From JBMNCR01 sp049366695 (GTDB lineage: Bacteria > Bacillota > Clostridia > Eubacteriales > Alkalibacteraceae): DNA of 64,000 bases. The position numbers were made by a program, and so were the translations under genes. Shown here piece by piece: positions 8,082 to 16,043 of the stretch (positions within the stretch are counted from its first letter, which is position 1; every line of letters starts with the position of its first letter). The notes below the pieces were generated by a model. The model searched no databases and was not told the DNA's origin. It saw nothing but the letters and a program-made list of their open reading frames with translations. The stretch spans positions 1 through 64,000 of the forward strand of contig JBMNCR010000056.1 in assembly GCA_049366695.1 (NCBI GenBank). Direction: 5' to 3'.

Positions 8082-8807
8082 ATGGATAAAAAACATATTT
8101 ATGTTTTTTCATTATTTTTTGTTCTACTATTCGTATTAGGAGTAGTGATATCTACTTATATTGTCAATTTTGTACAAGCTGATTCATTGATAAGTTTTAT
8201 TTTATTTAGAATTGCGTTAGTACTCTTAATAATGATAGTTTTATTAGCTATCTTTATCATGATAATTCAAAAGTATCAAGATAATTTAAAACTAAGAAAT
8301 AACAAGATATTTTCATTTAATAAAGCTCGTATAGATAATTTAACACAAATATATAATTTTGATTATTTTATCAATATTTTGCAAACAATTGAGGAACCTT
8401 TTTATATAGTCATGTTAGACATTGATGATTTTAAAGGAATAAATAATAAGTTTGGTTCAGTAATAGGCGACTTGGTTTTGAAAGTTGTAGCTAAGACACT
8501 TAAAGAAAATACTCGTGATATAGATGTTGTAGCAAGATGTCAAGGGGATGCCTTTGTTATAGTTTTAAAATACTGTGTTGCTGAAAATGCTGTTCAAATT
8601 ATGGAGAGAATTAGTAATTCTATAGTAGACAATAAAGGATTGGCAGAAAAGAATATCCGTTTAAAAACGTCTATCGGGATGTATTATGTTTCTTTAATGG
8701 AGTCAAATGAAATAATTTTTAGAAATACTGTAAAAGCTTTAACTGAAGCAAAAAATAATAATTCAAATAAAATTGTTATTTATAATGAGGCTAGTAATGA
8801 GATATAG
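8082..8807 (+). CDS. Membrane protein with degenerate GGDEF domain
   Basis: Two N-terminal membrane helices (about residues 7-28 and 40-65 from this start) are followed by a GGDEF-type domain beginning DNLTQIYNFDYF. The inhibitory or substrate region MLDIDDFKGINNKFG is conserved, but the active-site loop reads CQGDAFV instead of GGDEF, so cyclase activity is doubtful; it may bind GTP or act as a receptor. I chose the ATG at 8082 because AGAAGGAG lies 11 bases upstream and an extended -10 (TGATATAAT, 8018-8026) sits just before it; a longer reading from 7980 is possible but has no ribosome site. Confidence 0.7.
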   Translation: MDKKHIYVFSLFFVLLFVLGVVISTYIVNFVQADSLISFILFRIALVLLIMIVLLAIFIMIIQKYQDNLKLRNNKIFSFNKARIDNLTQIYNFDYFINILQTIEEPFYIVMLDIDDFKGINNKFGSVIGDLVLKVVAKTLKENTRDIDVVARCQGDAFVIVLKYCVAENAVQIMERISNSIVDNKGLAEKNIRLKTSIGMYYVSLMESNEIIFRNTVKALTEAKNNNSNKIVIYNEASNEI

Positions 8808-9302
8808 TATTGAAGAATACAAAGAATATTTTCGAATAATAATCATATCATAATTTTTTTTTCAATATGTTTAATAAGTGACGGTGATTGATTCTTATAA
8901 AATCTTGATTATTTCTTTGAATAATAGATATATTCATAATAAAATTATTATCTACTAAATATGAAATATTGTTAGTTTTCTAGAATGAGACAATCAAATT
9001 TACCCATTATATAACCTAATCAATAGTCAATAAATTCCACAAAAAAATATCAAGCATATATTTCTTAGTTTTAAAAAAAACAATTATAATAGAAATTTTG
9101 TAGTAATTTTATTATTATATATATTAATGTAAAGGAATTATAGTCATTTAAAAGAGAGCTATCGAAGCAGATATTCAACCAAAGATTTAAAAGTTATTAT
9201 AAGTGAAACTATTTTATGTATAATTTTTTGTCTTCTATTAGAAATTGATATTTGTGAAATATAATAATAGTGATAATTTTTTTTAAACTGGAGGGGATGT
9301 TT
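8808..9302. other. Intergenic stretch, nothing recognised
   Basis: About 490 very AT-rich bases between the GGDEF-like gene and the NdpA-like gene, both on the plus strand. I see no ORF with a ribosome site, no clear terminator and no structured RNA signature. GGAGGGG near 9290 is the ribosome site of the next gene. Confidence 0.5.
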
Positions 9303-10310
9303 ATGACAAATGAAGTATCGATTATAGGATCAATTCTACATATACTGGATAATTCAGGAGGAATTTCTATTATATCTGATAAAACTATATCTTCTTCATC
9401 AGATATTGATGATTATCTTGAAAAACATTTAAAAAAATGTTTTTATGATATTGAAGTAAAAAATACAGTTTTCGAGAATGAGATGGAGAATGAGTTTCTA
9501 AGTCTTGCTAAAAATTTTATAAAAAATGATAATTTTCTAGAAACGAGTAAAAAGATTGCAAAAAAATTCATAGATTTTATGATTAATGGAACAAAAATTC
9601 CATCTGGAGACTTAATCATTGTAAATTTTATTTATGAAGAAAATACCTATTTAGGTATTTTAAAATTTAATTATAAAAATAGTTACGTTCATTATGTGGA
9701 TAGTGATGATGGAATACAAAATATAATTGTAAAACAACCTTGTTCATTACCATTAGAAACTCAAAAACTAGATGAATTTGTAATTATCAATTTAGCTGAT
9801 TTCAAATTAATTGTTAAAGAAAAAAAATATGAAATAAATGGGAAAAAAGAGAAGTATTTGTCTAAATATATTTTGAATTCAAAAATAGTAATTTCTGATA
9901 AAGAAGTAGTAGATATAGTTGAAAAAACTGCTCGTAATTTAATACGCAATGAATATGATGATGATGTAACTAAATTAAGTACATTCAGAAGAGTTATTTC
10001 TGATGATTTTCAAATGGCTAATGAGATTGATATAGAAAATATTGCAAATATAACATTTGAAAATGAAAATACTAAGAATTCATTTAAAGAAAAAATTCAG
10101 AAAGCAGGGATACAAGATAATAAGATTAAAATTAGTCCTAATATAGAGAAGAAAATAGTTAAAAAGCAGAAAATAGTCACCGATAGTGGAATTGAAATAA
10201 GTATTCCTTCGAATTGTTTAATGGATAATGAAAAAGTAGAATTTGTTAATAATATAGATGGAACAATATCTATTGTAATTAAAAATATTGAAGATTTAAG
10301 GAATAAATAG
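9303..10310 (+). CDS. NdpA-like nucleoid-associated protein
   Basis: A 335-residue protein with the general plan of the 37-kDa nucleoid-associated family (YejK/NdpA): N-terminal VSIIGSILHILDNSGG, a central LIIVNFIYEENTYLGILKFNYK strand region, and a charged C-terminal half with GIQDNKIKISPNIEKKI. In E. coli the family binds the nucleoid; in Firmicutes its role is not well known. The start at 9303 is set by GGAGGGG 6-7 bases upstream; an in-frame extension to 9270 has none. Monocistronic, ending in a 14-bp inverted repeat shared with the convergent gene. Confidence 0.72.
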   Translation: MTNEVSIIGSILHILDNSGGISIISDKTISSSSDIDDYLEKHLKKCFYDIEVKNTVFENEMENEFLSLAKNFIKNDNFLETSKKIAKKFIDFMINGTKIPSGDLIIVNFIYEENTYLGILKFNYKNSYVHYVDSDDGIQNIIVKQPCSLPLETQKLDEFVIINLADFKLIVKEKKYEINGKKEKYLSKYILNSKIVISDKEVVDIVEKTARNLIRNEYDDDVTKLSTFRRVISDDFQMANEIDIENIANITFENENTKNSFKEKIQKAGIQDNKIKISPNIEKKIVKKQKIVTDSGIEISIPSNCLMDNEKVEFVNNIDGTISIVIKNIEDLRNK

Positions 10311-10327
10311 TAAGTAAATACTAATGG

Positions 10328-10371
10328 ATATTGTAAAACTTCTAGAATTGTATCTAAAAGTTTTACAATAT
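10328..10371. terminator. Bidirectional terminator between convergent genes
   Basis: A perfect 14-bp inverted repeat ATATTGTAAAACTT / AAGTTTTACAATAT (10328-10341, 10358-10371) with a 16-base loop lies between the NdpA-like gene and the LysM-GH18 gene, which converge here. Confidence 0.75.
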
Positions 10372-10391
10372 TAATGAAAGAATAAATATTT

Positions 10392-11672
10392 TCACTTTTT
10401 AACTATGTTAAAATTATCCTCGATAAGCAACCAGTTTTGAGGAAAATCTGGTCCTAAAGCCCAATAATAGAATCCACGTATTCCTAGATTTTTAACTAAA
10501 TTAAACTTGGCTTGAATACTTCTAGCATCTTCAAACCAAACAATATGTTGATTTCCTTCATTATCATAATAATTGAAGTAAGGAGATTGAACAGAATAGT
10601 CGTAATTTATTACTGCTCCGTGGTTTGCAGCTATTTCGATGGCTTGTTGGGGACTTACGACTTTTGCCCATTTACCTCCTTTTACATAAGGTAATGTCCA
10701 ATCATAGCCATATAATGGAATACCCATCATTATCTTGTTCCTAGGAATTTGAGTAACTGTATAATTCATGACTTTTCTAACTTCATTGATTGGAGCAACA
10801 GCATATGGTGGTCCGCCAGACCAACCCCATTCATACGTCATTATAAAAATAAAATCTAGGACTTCACCATGAGCTGCATAATCATGACCCTCATACAAGG
10901 TACCAACTTGTGTACTTGATATTTTTGGAGCTAAAGCAGAAGATACGTAATAACCTTTTGGCTGAAAAAAGTTAGCGGCTTTTGTTACAAATTCATTATA
11001 GGGTACTCTATTATCTTTGCCTAAATACTCAAAATCAAAATCTATTCCTTTATATCCTTTTTCTTGCATTATTTTTAATGCATTGTTTAACAATTTATTT
11101 TGTAATTCTTCATTAGAAAGTATAGTGGTTGCTAAATCCTGACTAAATGTACCGTCTTCATAATTAGTAATAACTAGTAATGGTAGGATTCCATTATTTT
11201 TTGCAGCATTTATTGCAGAAGTATCATCAGTTGGTGTTAATGTTCCATCTCTATTTACTGAATAACTAAAAATATTCAAATAAGTGAGAAGTTCACCTAC
11301 TTTATTTACTTCTTCTTCTGTATTTTCTGAAGTCATTTCAACATCAATATAGGATGAGGCTTCTTTTGATGGTTTGTAAGCTGGTGGAATATATAGACGT
11401 GTACCAATAACTAATTGGTTTGGATTTGTAATGTTATTTGTTTCAACTAACACATTGATTGGGACATTTAATTTTCTACTTATACTATACAAAGAATCTC
11501 TAGGCATAACCCAATAAAAACTACCTGTTATTGGAATAACAAGTGCTTGACCTATAACTAATCTATTGGGATCACTTATTTCATTTGCTTTTGCAATCTC
11601 ATCAGCTGAAATACTATAAGCTTGCGACATGCCCCATAATGAATCGCCTGGCCGTACTACATGTATTTGCAA
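10392..11672 (-). CDS. LysM-GH18 spore peptidoglycan hydrolase (YaaH/SleL type)
   Basis: Two LysM peptidoglycan-binding repeats (about residues 2-47 and 53-97) are joined to a GH18 domain (about 110-420). GIDFDFEYLG near residue 199 matches the DxxDxDxE catalytic motif, with the glutamate as general acid; FIFIMTYEWGW and the late RGFYYWALG are typical. This is the architecture of YaaH/SleL, cortical-fragment N-acetylglucosaminidases of spores. There is no signal peptide, as is usual for SleL-like proteins placed in the spore by the mother cell. The start codon is TTG at 11672 with AAGGAAGTGA upstream. Supports an endospore-former. Confidence 0.88.
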   Translation of the reverse strand: MQIHVVRPGDSLWGMSQAYSISADEIAKANEISDPNRLVIGQALVIPITGSFYWVMPRDSLYSISRKLNVPINVLVETNNITNPNQLVIGTRLYIPPAYKPSKEASSYIDVEMTSENTEEEVNKVGELLTYLNIFSYSVNRDGTLTPTDDTSAINAAKNNGILPLLVITNYEDGTFSQDLATTILSNEELQNKLLNNALKIMQEKGYKGIDFDFEYLGKDNRVPYNEFVTKAANFFQPKGYYVSSALAPKISSTQVGTLYEGHDYAAHGEVLDFIFIMTYEWGWSGGPPYAVAPINEVRKVMNYTVTQIPRNKIMMGIPLYGYDWTLPYVKGGKWAKVVSPQQAIEIAANHGAVINYDYSVQSPYFNYYDNEGNQHIVWFEDARSIQAKFNLVKNLGIRGFYYWALGPDFPQNWLLIEDNFNIVKK

Positions 11673-11952
11673 AATATCACTTCCTTATTTTTTTTATATT
11701 ATATTCACTAAATTTAATTAATGTTATAAATAAAAATAAAAAAATGGATTTGAATTGTAATCTTATAAAAAAATAGATTAATATATTAGTAATTTTAATA
11801 TTTGAAATAATTCAATTATATTTTAATGGATATGTATTTTATGGAGATAAGAGAATTGAAGTATTCTAAATTATCTTTACATTAATTATGGTTGCATATC
11901 TATACGTAAGCATATCTATTGATTCGACAATTCCTAATGAAGTTATTGGACA

Positions 11953-12231
11953 TTGGGAAGGTACTTTGGAGATGCAGTATTGGAAAATGGTGTTATAAGA
12001 AAGAAACGAAAGAAACTAGGGAAATTAATTGGTATTAAATCGGACTATATTGTTGTTGATGCTATAATAAATGGTGAAATTAGTATGCTTGATGAATTAG
12101 ATTCACGTACAATTACAATGCCTATTAACTATAAAGAAAACTTACTAAAAGGTAGTATTAATTTAAAAGAGAAATTCAAGTATCCGGATCCGCTTTTTCC
12201 TTATCTTGAGTTGAAATCTGTAGTATATTAA
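11953..12231 (+). CDS. Hypothetical short ORF, possibly a gene remnant
   Basis: A 92-codon reading frame with a TTG start and no convincing ribosome site. The product is basic at the N-terminus (RKKRKKLGKLIG) and has a plausible globular sequence (YIVVDAIINGEISMLDEL), but I do not recognise it. The frame just upstream (ATG at 11888) reads about 34 codons ending in GHWEGTLEMQYWKMVL and overlaps it, so the two could be one frameshifted gene. Real expression is uncertain. Confidence 0.3.
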   Translation: MGRYFGDAVLENGVIRKKRKKLGKLIGIKSDYIVVDAIINGEISMLDELDSRTITMPINYKENLLKGSINLKEKFKYPDPLFPYLELKSVVY

Positions 12232-12294
12232 AGATACTCAATATCTGAAATAATCATTACTAAACTAACGATATTAAATCTGAAAATAAGATAT

Positions 12295-12337
12295 AAAAAA
12301 TTTAGATAAGTTCATATTTGTATCGAACTTATCTAAA
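12295..12337 (-). terminator. Terminator of the coat-protein gene
   Basis: Perfect 13-bp stem TTTAGATAAGTTC / GAACTTATCTAAA (12301-12313, 12325-12337), 11-base loop, followed on the minus strand by six T (12300-12295). It lies 13 bases past the stop at 12350. Confidence 0.88.
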
Positions 12338-12349
12338 CTAGTTTTATAC

Positions 12350-12811
12350 TTAATTTACATTATACATTCCATGACTACTCATATAATTGAATAGTTCTTC
12401 ACCATGTCTTTGTTCATCCTGTTGAATATGCTGCATCGCTTGTCTAACTAATGGATTAGCAGATTCAAAAACATCAATGTCATAAGTGCTAGAGACATAT
12501 TTTTCAGTGGACAGCAAATCGCTACAAAGCACTTTATCGCTTTGATTATTCATTGCTCCTTGAAAATTATTTGGAACTGAAGGTTGTTGAGGTTGTTGAC
12601 CGTGGCTTAAATCTGGTTGTTGTCCTTGTAGTAGTTGATTAATTGTATCATAATGATGCTGTTCCTCTCCAGCAAGTTTATTAAAAAGTTGTTTTAATTC
12701 TTCATCTTGAGCCTGTTGAGCATAATTTTGATACTTTTGTATACAAATCTCCTCTTGGATTTTTCCATCTTCTAAAAACATTCGTTCTTTTTGACTAAGT
12801 TGCATTTGCAT
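12350..12811 (-). CDS. Ferritin-like spore coat-type protein
   Basis: A 153-residue helical protein with two carboxylate/histidine motifs, AGEEQHHYD near residue 49 and QQDEQRHGEEL near residue 131, as in ferritin-like four-helix proteins, split by a glutamine/proline-rich linker (QGQQPDLSHGQQPQQP). This pattern is common in clostridial spore coat proteins annotated as CotF-like. The start at 12811 has GGAGGCGA 7 bases upstream. It is a single gene with a strong terminator and lies near the LysM-GH18 and proline-rich genes, suggesting a group of late sporulation genes. Metal binding is inferred, not shown. Confidence 0.75.
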   Translation of the reverse strand: MQMQLSQKERMFLEDGKIQEEICIQKYQNYAQQAQDEELKQLFNKLAGEEQHHYDTINQLLQGQQPDLSHGQQPQQPSVPNNFQGAMNNQSDKVLCSDLLSTEKYVSSTYDIDVFESANPLVRQAMQHIQQDEQRHGEELFNYMSSHGMYNVN

Positions 12812-13276
12812 AAGTAATCGCCTCCGAGAATATTTTTTGCAAAAGATAGTATTATTATGCAGTTACTTAATGATATTTTTAAAATAATTATTAAACTTCA
12901 ATGAGTATAGGTTAAAGTAATGATGTATATCCGAATATGTCTAATGCAGTACCTTTTAGCAATTTATTTTGCTATTGTCCTGTATCGCTTTTAATACGAA
13001 AAGCTATCATTAATTTTGTGAAATAAAAATATGAATAAGAATAGATATCAAGAAATTACTTTTAAGAAATAGTGGAAATAGTACACTCTATTCTTGATTA
13101 GATGACAAGTAGGGGGAGATATAGACATAGTATTAGATATATTCTTATCAAATTCACATAATAATATATGAGTATTTATAAAAGTGATAAAATAAATAGA
13201 AAAAAATTATTAATAAAAAAGTTAAAGTATCAATGCAGAAATTCGAAGATGTAGACAGACTGATGCTTTTAAAAGT
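12812..13276. other. Intergenic stretch, nothing recognised
   Basis: About 465 AT-rich bases between the coat-protein gene and the terminator of the proline-rich gene. Only very short reading frames occur (for example 24 codons from about 12921) and none has a good ribosome site. No inverted repeat stands out. Confidence 0.4.
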
Positions 13277-13303
13277 TTGAGGTTACTCATAGAGTAACCT
13301 CAA
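13277..13303. terminator. Terminator of the proline-rich repeat gene
   Basis: Perfect 12-bp stem TTGAGGTTACTC / GAGTAACCTCAA with a 3-base loop (13289-13291), 22 bases past the stop on the minus strand. T-rich flanks occur on both sides, so it may work in both directions. Confidence 0.85.
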
Positions 13304-13325
13304 CATTTTTAGTTGATTTTAATCT

Positions 13326-13655
13326 TTACCTTGGAGGTCCCGGTCCTGGTCCGCCCCAAGGAGGTCCTGGAGGTCCCGGTCCTGGTNNNNNNNNNNNNNN
13401 NNNNNNNNNNNNNNNNNNNNNNNNNNNNNNNNNNNNNNNNNNNNNNNNNNNNNNNNNNNNNNNNNNNNNNNNNNNNNNNNNNNNNNGAGGTCCCGGTCCT
13501 GGTCCGCCCCAAGGAGGTCCTGGAGGTCCCGGTCCTGGTCCGCCCCAAGGAGGTCCTGGAGGTCCCGGTCCTGGTCCACCCCAAGGAGGTCTTGGAGGTC
13601 CCGGTATTAACCAAGGTAGCCACGCCCATATAGGTCTTTTATTTATATTAGACAT
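13326..13655 (-). CDS. Proline/glycine-rich tandem-repeat protein, sequence interrupted by a gap
   Basis: After a short N-terminus (MSNINKRPIWAWLPW) the protein is made of 12-residue repeats of the form PPGPPWGGPGPG, ending PPR. The sequence contains 100 N, so the true number of repeats and total length are unknown. Low-complexity proline/glycine proteins of this kind occur in spore outer layers and cell surfaces; that role is inferred here from coat-type neighbours. I start it at 13655, where AAAGGATGG lies upstream; an earlier ATG at 13676 has a poorer site. The ribosome site is inside a 14-bp inverted repeat. The repeat DNA is far richer in G and C than its surroundings. Confidence 0.6.
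   Translation of the reverse strand: MSNINKRPIWAWLPWLIPGPPRPPWGGPGPGPPGPPWGGPGPGPPGPPWGGPGPGPXXXXXXXXXXXXXXXXXXXXXXXXXXXXXXXXXXPGPGPPGPPWGGPGPGPPR
13332..13606. repeat. 36-bp GC-rich coding tandem repeat with assembly gap
   Basis: Units of exactly 36 bp (12 codons) repeat head to tail on both sides of the N run at 13387-13486. The last unit on the right carries single-base changes, so the array is degenerating at the edge. The gap of exactly 100 N is the usual placeholder for an unresolved repeat, not a measured length. Confidence 0.95.
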
Positions 13656-13664
13656 ATTATTGTT

Positions 13665-13705
13665 CCATCCTTTCATAACCTATATTACATATTATGAAAG
13701 GATGG
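13665..13705 (-). promoter_or_regulatory. Hairpin covering the ribosome site of the proline-rich gene
   Basis: Perfect 14-bp inverted repeat CCATCCTTTCATAA / TTATGAAAGGATGG (13665-13678, 13692-13705), 13-base loop. In the minus-strand transcript the second arm contains AAAGGATGG, the likely Shine-Dalgarno sequence about 10 bases before the ATG at 13655. The pairing would mask it. Confidence 0.55.
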
Positions 13706-13710
13706 AAGGA

Positions 13711-14155
13711 CAGGTGCATTGTCCTAGCGTAAGAAGAAGACACATTCGAGTTCCTTATTTATATATATGTTATAATGAAAATTATTAAGTATTTTATCAT
13801 AAGTTGTAATATAATCATTATCTTTTTATAAGGTACTTATGTATATTTGGTATAATCTATTTTCTAGTAGGTAATTATCAAAAAATTGTATGGTATAATA
13901 TTAAAATAAAAATATATATTCTTATTTTATTGATAAAAAAGAAATTTTTTTGTGCTGTTATTTTTGTATAGAAATTTACAATTTTTTAATATATTATCTA
14001 ATGTATAATTATGTATAGAATATTCATAAATTACTAATTGATGAGGTTACAATAATTTTAATAAAATAATAAAACTTATGAAAAATAATTGTATCAATAA
14101 AGAAGATATTGTATTATTAATTTTTATAGATTACTATAATTTTTTGGAGGAAGAT
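13711..14155. other. Intergenic stretch, nothing recognised
   Basis: About 440 very AT-rich bases between divergently arranged genes. It must hold the promoter of the proline-rich gene (minus) and that of the small membrane protein (plus), but I cannot pick either with confidence from this AT-rich background. Confidence 0.4.
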
Positions 14156-14326
14156 ATGATTTATTTACTAGCTATAGCATTTGTAATTAATTTAATATTG
14201 TTTGTAATGCAAATAAGAAGATGTAAAACTAAAGGACAAGAAATTAAAGATAATAAGTTAATAACAACGTTGTTTATGACTATGATTCTAATAGTAGTTA
14301 ATTTTTTTATTGTTTTATTTAATTAG
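14156..14326 (+). CDS. Small two-helix membrane protein
   Basis: A 56-residue protein with two membrane segments (about residues 2-17 and 36-55) separated by a short charged loop RRCKTKGQEIKDNK. No known family recognised. The start at 14156 has GGAGGAAG 3-10 bases upstream; a longer in-frame reading from 14078 has no ribosome site. It lies 80 bases before the SRAP gene on the same strand. Confidence 0.5.
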   Translation: MIYLLAIAFVINLILFVMQIRRCKTKGQEIKDNKLITTLFMTMILIVVNFFIVLFN

Positions 14327-14407
14327 AGTCAGTATTTTTAGTAATGTACTAAGAAATATGAATAAAAACAATAATATATAACGAAGTAAGTAGAATAGGT
14401 GTTGAAA

Positions 14408-15031
14408 ATGTGTGGTAGTTTTGTTGCTCCTAGTGATGTCAAAGAAATATTAAAAAAATACAATATTCTTAAACGGGGTGCGATAACTAATAATATAGGA
14501 GAGGTAAAATTTCCTTCAATGTTAGTACCCGTGATAATTTATGATGAAAAATGCTATGAGAATAAATTATTAGAAATGAAATGGGGATGGTTATTTAAGG
14601 AAAAAAAATTCTTACTAATAAATGCTAGAAGTGAAAATTTGTTTAAAAAAAATTTATATAAAGATGTAATTATTAATAAAAGATGTATTATACCAGCTAA
14701 TGCTTTTTTTGAATGGGATGATAAAAAAAATAAATATACTATAAGAGTAAAAAGATCAAAGATTATATCATTAGCAGCTTTGTACAAAACTTTTATTAAT
14801 GATAAAAAAGAGTTGATAGATGGTGTTGTTATACTTACAAAGGAAGCAGATAATCAATTAAAAACAATACATCACAGAATGCCATTAATTCTAAATGAAG
14901 AACAAGTAAGTAAATGGTTAAATTATAAGTTTATCGAAAAAAAAGATATGGATAATTTTTTTTTGAATGATGTTTTGCATTATGATATTGATTGCAAAAA
15001 AAGAGTTCAACAAATAAGTTTTTTAGATTAA
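14408..15031 (+). CDS. SRAP-domain abasic-site-protecting protein (YedK/HMCES family)
   Basis: Forms a covalent crosslink through Cys2 to abasic sites in single-stranded DNA. The N-terminus must be MCGSFV, so the true start is the ATG at 14408, which exposes Cys2 after Met removal; the GTG at 14399 would bury it. Other family residues are present: INARSENL (active-site Asn), PANAFFEWD (Glu), and the late HHRMPLIL (His). At 207 residues it is typical. AGGTG lies 6 bases upstream. No SOS operator is recognised nearby. Confidence 0.9.
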   Translation: MCGSFVAPSDVKEILKKYNILKRGAITNNIGEVKFPSMLVPVIIYDEKCYENKLLEMKWGWLFKEKKFLLINARSENLFKKNLYKDVIINKRCIIPANAFFEWDDKKNKYTIRVKRSKIISLAALYKTFINDKKELIDGVVILTKEADNQLKTIHHRMPLILNEEQVSKWLNYKFIEKKDMDNFFLNDVLHYDIDCKKRVQQISFLD

Positions 15032-15100
15032 TTATATGAAAGTATTATTTCTATCTGATATAATTATCTTAAACTTATATTATTAAATAAGGATGGTAAA

Positions 15101-15697
15101 ATGATAAATTATTTGATGGTAATTATATGTTATTTTATAGGGAATATTTCATTTTCATATCTATTAACAAAAATTAAAATTAAAAAAGATATTAGAAATT
15201 TTGGAAGTGGAAATGCTGGTACTACAAATGTACTCAGAGTTTTAGGGAAAAAATATGCAATTTTAGTATTAATAGGTGATGCTCTAAAAGGCATGATTCC
15301 AATTGTTTTAGCACAAGTTTTTATTTCAAATGAAACATTTATTGCATTATGTGGTTTAGCTGTTATATTAGGACATAATTGGCCTGTTTTTATGAATTTT
15401 AGAGGCGGAAAAGGTATTGCTACATCTATTGGAGTTTTTGTTATATATGATCCTATTATCGCTTTAATTTGTGTATCAATTGGGGTAATAATTATAATAA
15501 TTAGTAAATATGTTTCCTTAGGATCTATTATGGGAATGGCAATATTACCAATCGCAGCGATTTTTTTATCGCGAAATAGAGAAGAATTAATACTGACCGT
15601 ACTAGTCAGTGTGATTTCCATATATAAGCATAGATCAAATATTATGAGGTTAATAAAAGGAAATGAAAATAAACTTATGCTAAATAGAAAAGTATAA
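15101..15697 (+). CDS. plsY: Acyl-phosphate:glycerol-3-phosphate acyltransferase PlsY
   Basis: Integral membrane enzyme that makes lysophosphatidic acid from acyl-phosphate and sn-glycerol-3-phosphate, the first membrane step of phospholipid synthesis. The 198-residue protein has the conserved loops FGSGNAGTTNVLRVLG (residues 34-49) and GHNWPVFMNFRGGKGIATSIG (about 91-111), and five to six hydrophobic segments. AAGGATGG precedes the ATG. Followed closely by a DUF1540 peptide gene. Confidence 0.94.
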   Translation: MINYLMVIICYFIGNISFSYLLTKIKIKKDIRNFGSGNAGTTNVLRVLGKKYAILVLIGDALKGMIPIVLAQVFISNETFIALCGLAVILGHNWPVFMNFRGGKGIATSIGVFVIYDPIIALICVSIGVIIIIISKYVSLGSIMGMAILPIAAIFLSRNREELILTVLVSVISIYKHRSNIMRLIKGNENKLMLNRKV

Positions 15698-15753
15698 CAA
15701 GTATAAGTTGATTTTATTTAGTCATAATAATAATAAATATTGGAGGTGACTAA

Positions 15754-15915
15754 ATGAAAATAAATAGTAACATAGTATGTAATGTGAAAGAATGCAAATA
15801 TCATGCTCAGAATCAAGATTATTGTTCATTAGATAAAATAAAAATTGTTAAAAATGCAAATAATGTAACAGATGAAAAAGAAACGGATTGTCATAGTTTT
15901 CAATCTATGGTATAA
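15754..15915 (+). CDS. DUF1540 cysteine-rich small protein
   Basis: A 53-residue protein with the DUF1540 pattern: VCNVKECKYHAQNQDYCS followed by I-x-V and a late ETDCHSF. The four cysteines and one histidine suggest metal binding; the function is unknown, and these peptides are common in spore-forming Clostridia. GGAGGTGAC lies directly upstream of the ATG at 15754. A strong terminator follows. Confidence 0.85.
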   Translation: MKINSNIVCNVKECKYHAQNQDYCSLDKIKIVKNANNVTDEKETDCHSFQSMV

Positions 15916-15930
15916 TCTAAAATCTATTTA

Positions 15931-15964
15931 AAAATGATTTGATTAAAATCAAATCATTTTTTTT
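15931..15964 (+). terminator. Terminator after the DUF1540 gene
   Basis: 13-bp perfect stem AAAATGATTTGAT / ATCAAATCATTTT (15931-15943, 15948-15960), 4-base loop, run of eight T ending at 15964. Confidence 0.92.
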
Positions 15965-16043
15965 ATTGAAAACACAATATAATGATGTTATAATTGAACA
16001 TGCATACCATATGTAGAAATGGAAAAAATAAGGAGGAATTTAC

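Noticed and set aside
13332..13606. Regular 36-bp repeats resembling a CRISPR array
   Set aside because: The units are directly abutting without spacers, in frame with a protein, and the unit codes a 12-residue proline/glycine motif. No cas genes are near.
13313..13633. Open frames on the other strand and frames of the repeat
   Set aside because: Any 36-bp repeat without stops stays open in several frames. Only the minus-strand frame with the PPGPPWGG unit has a ribosome site, a sensible N-terminus and a terminator just after its stop.
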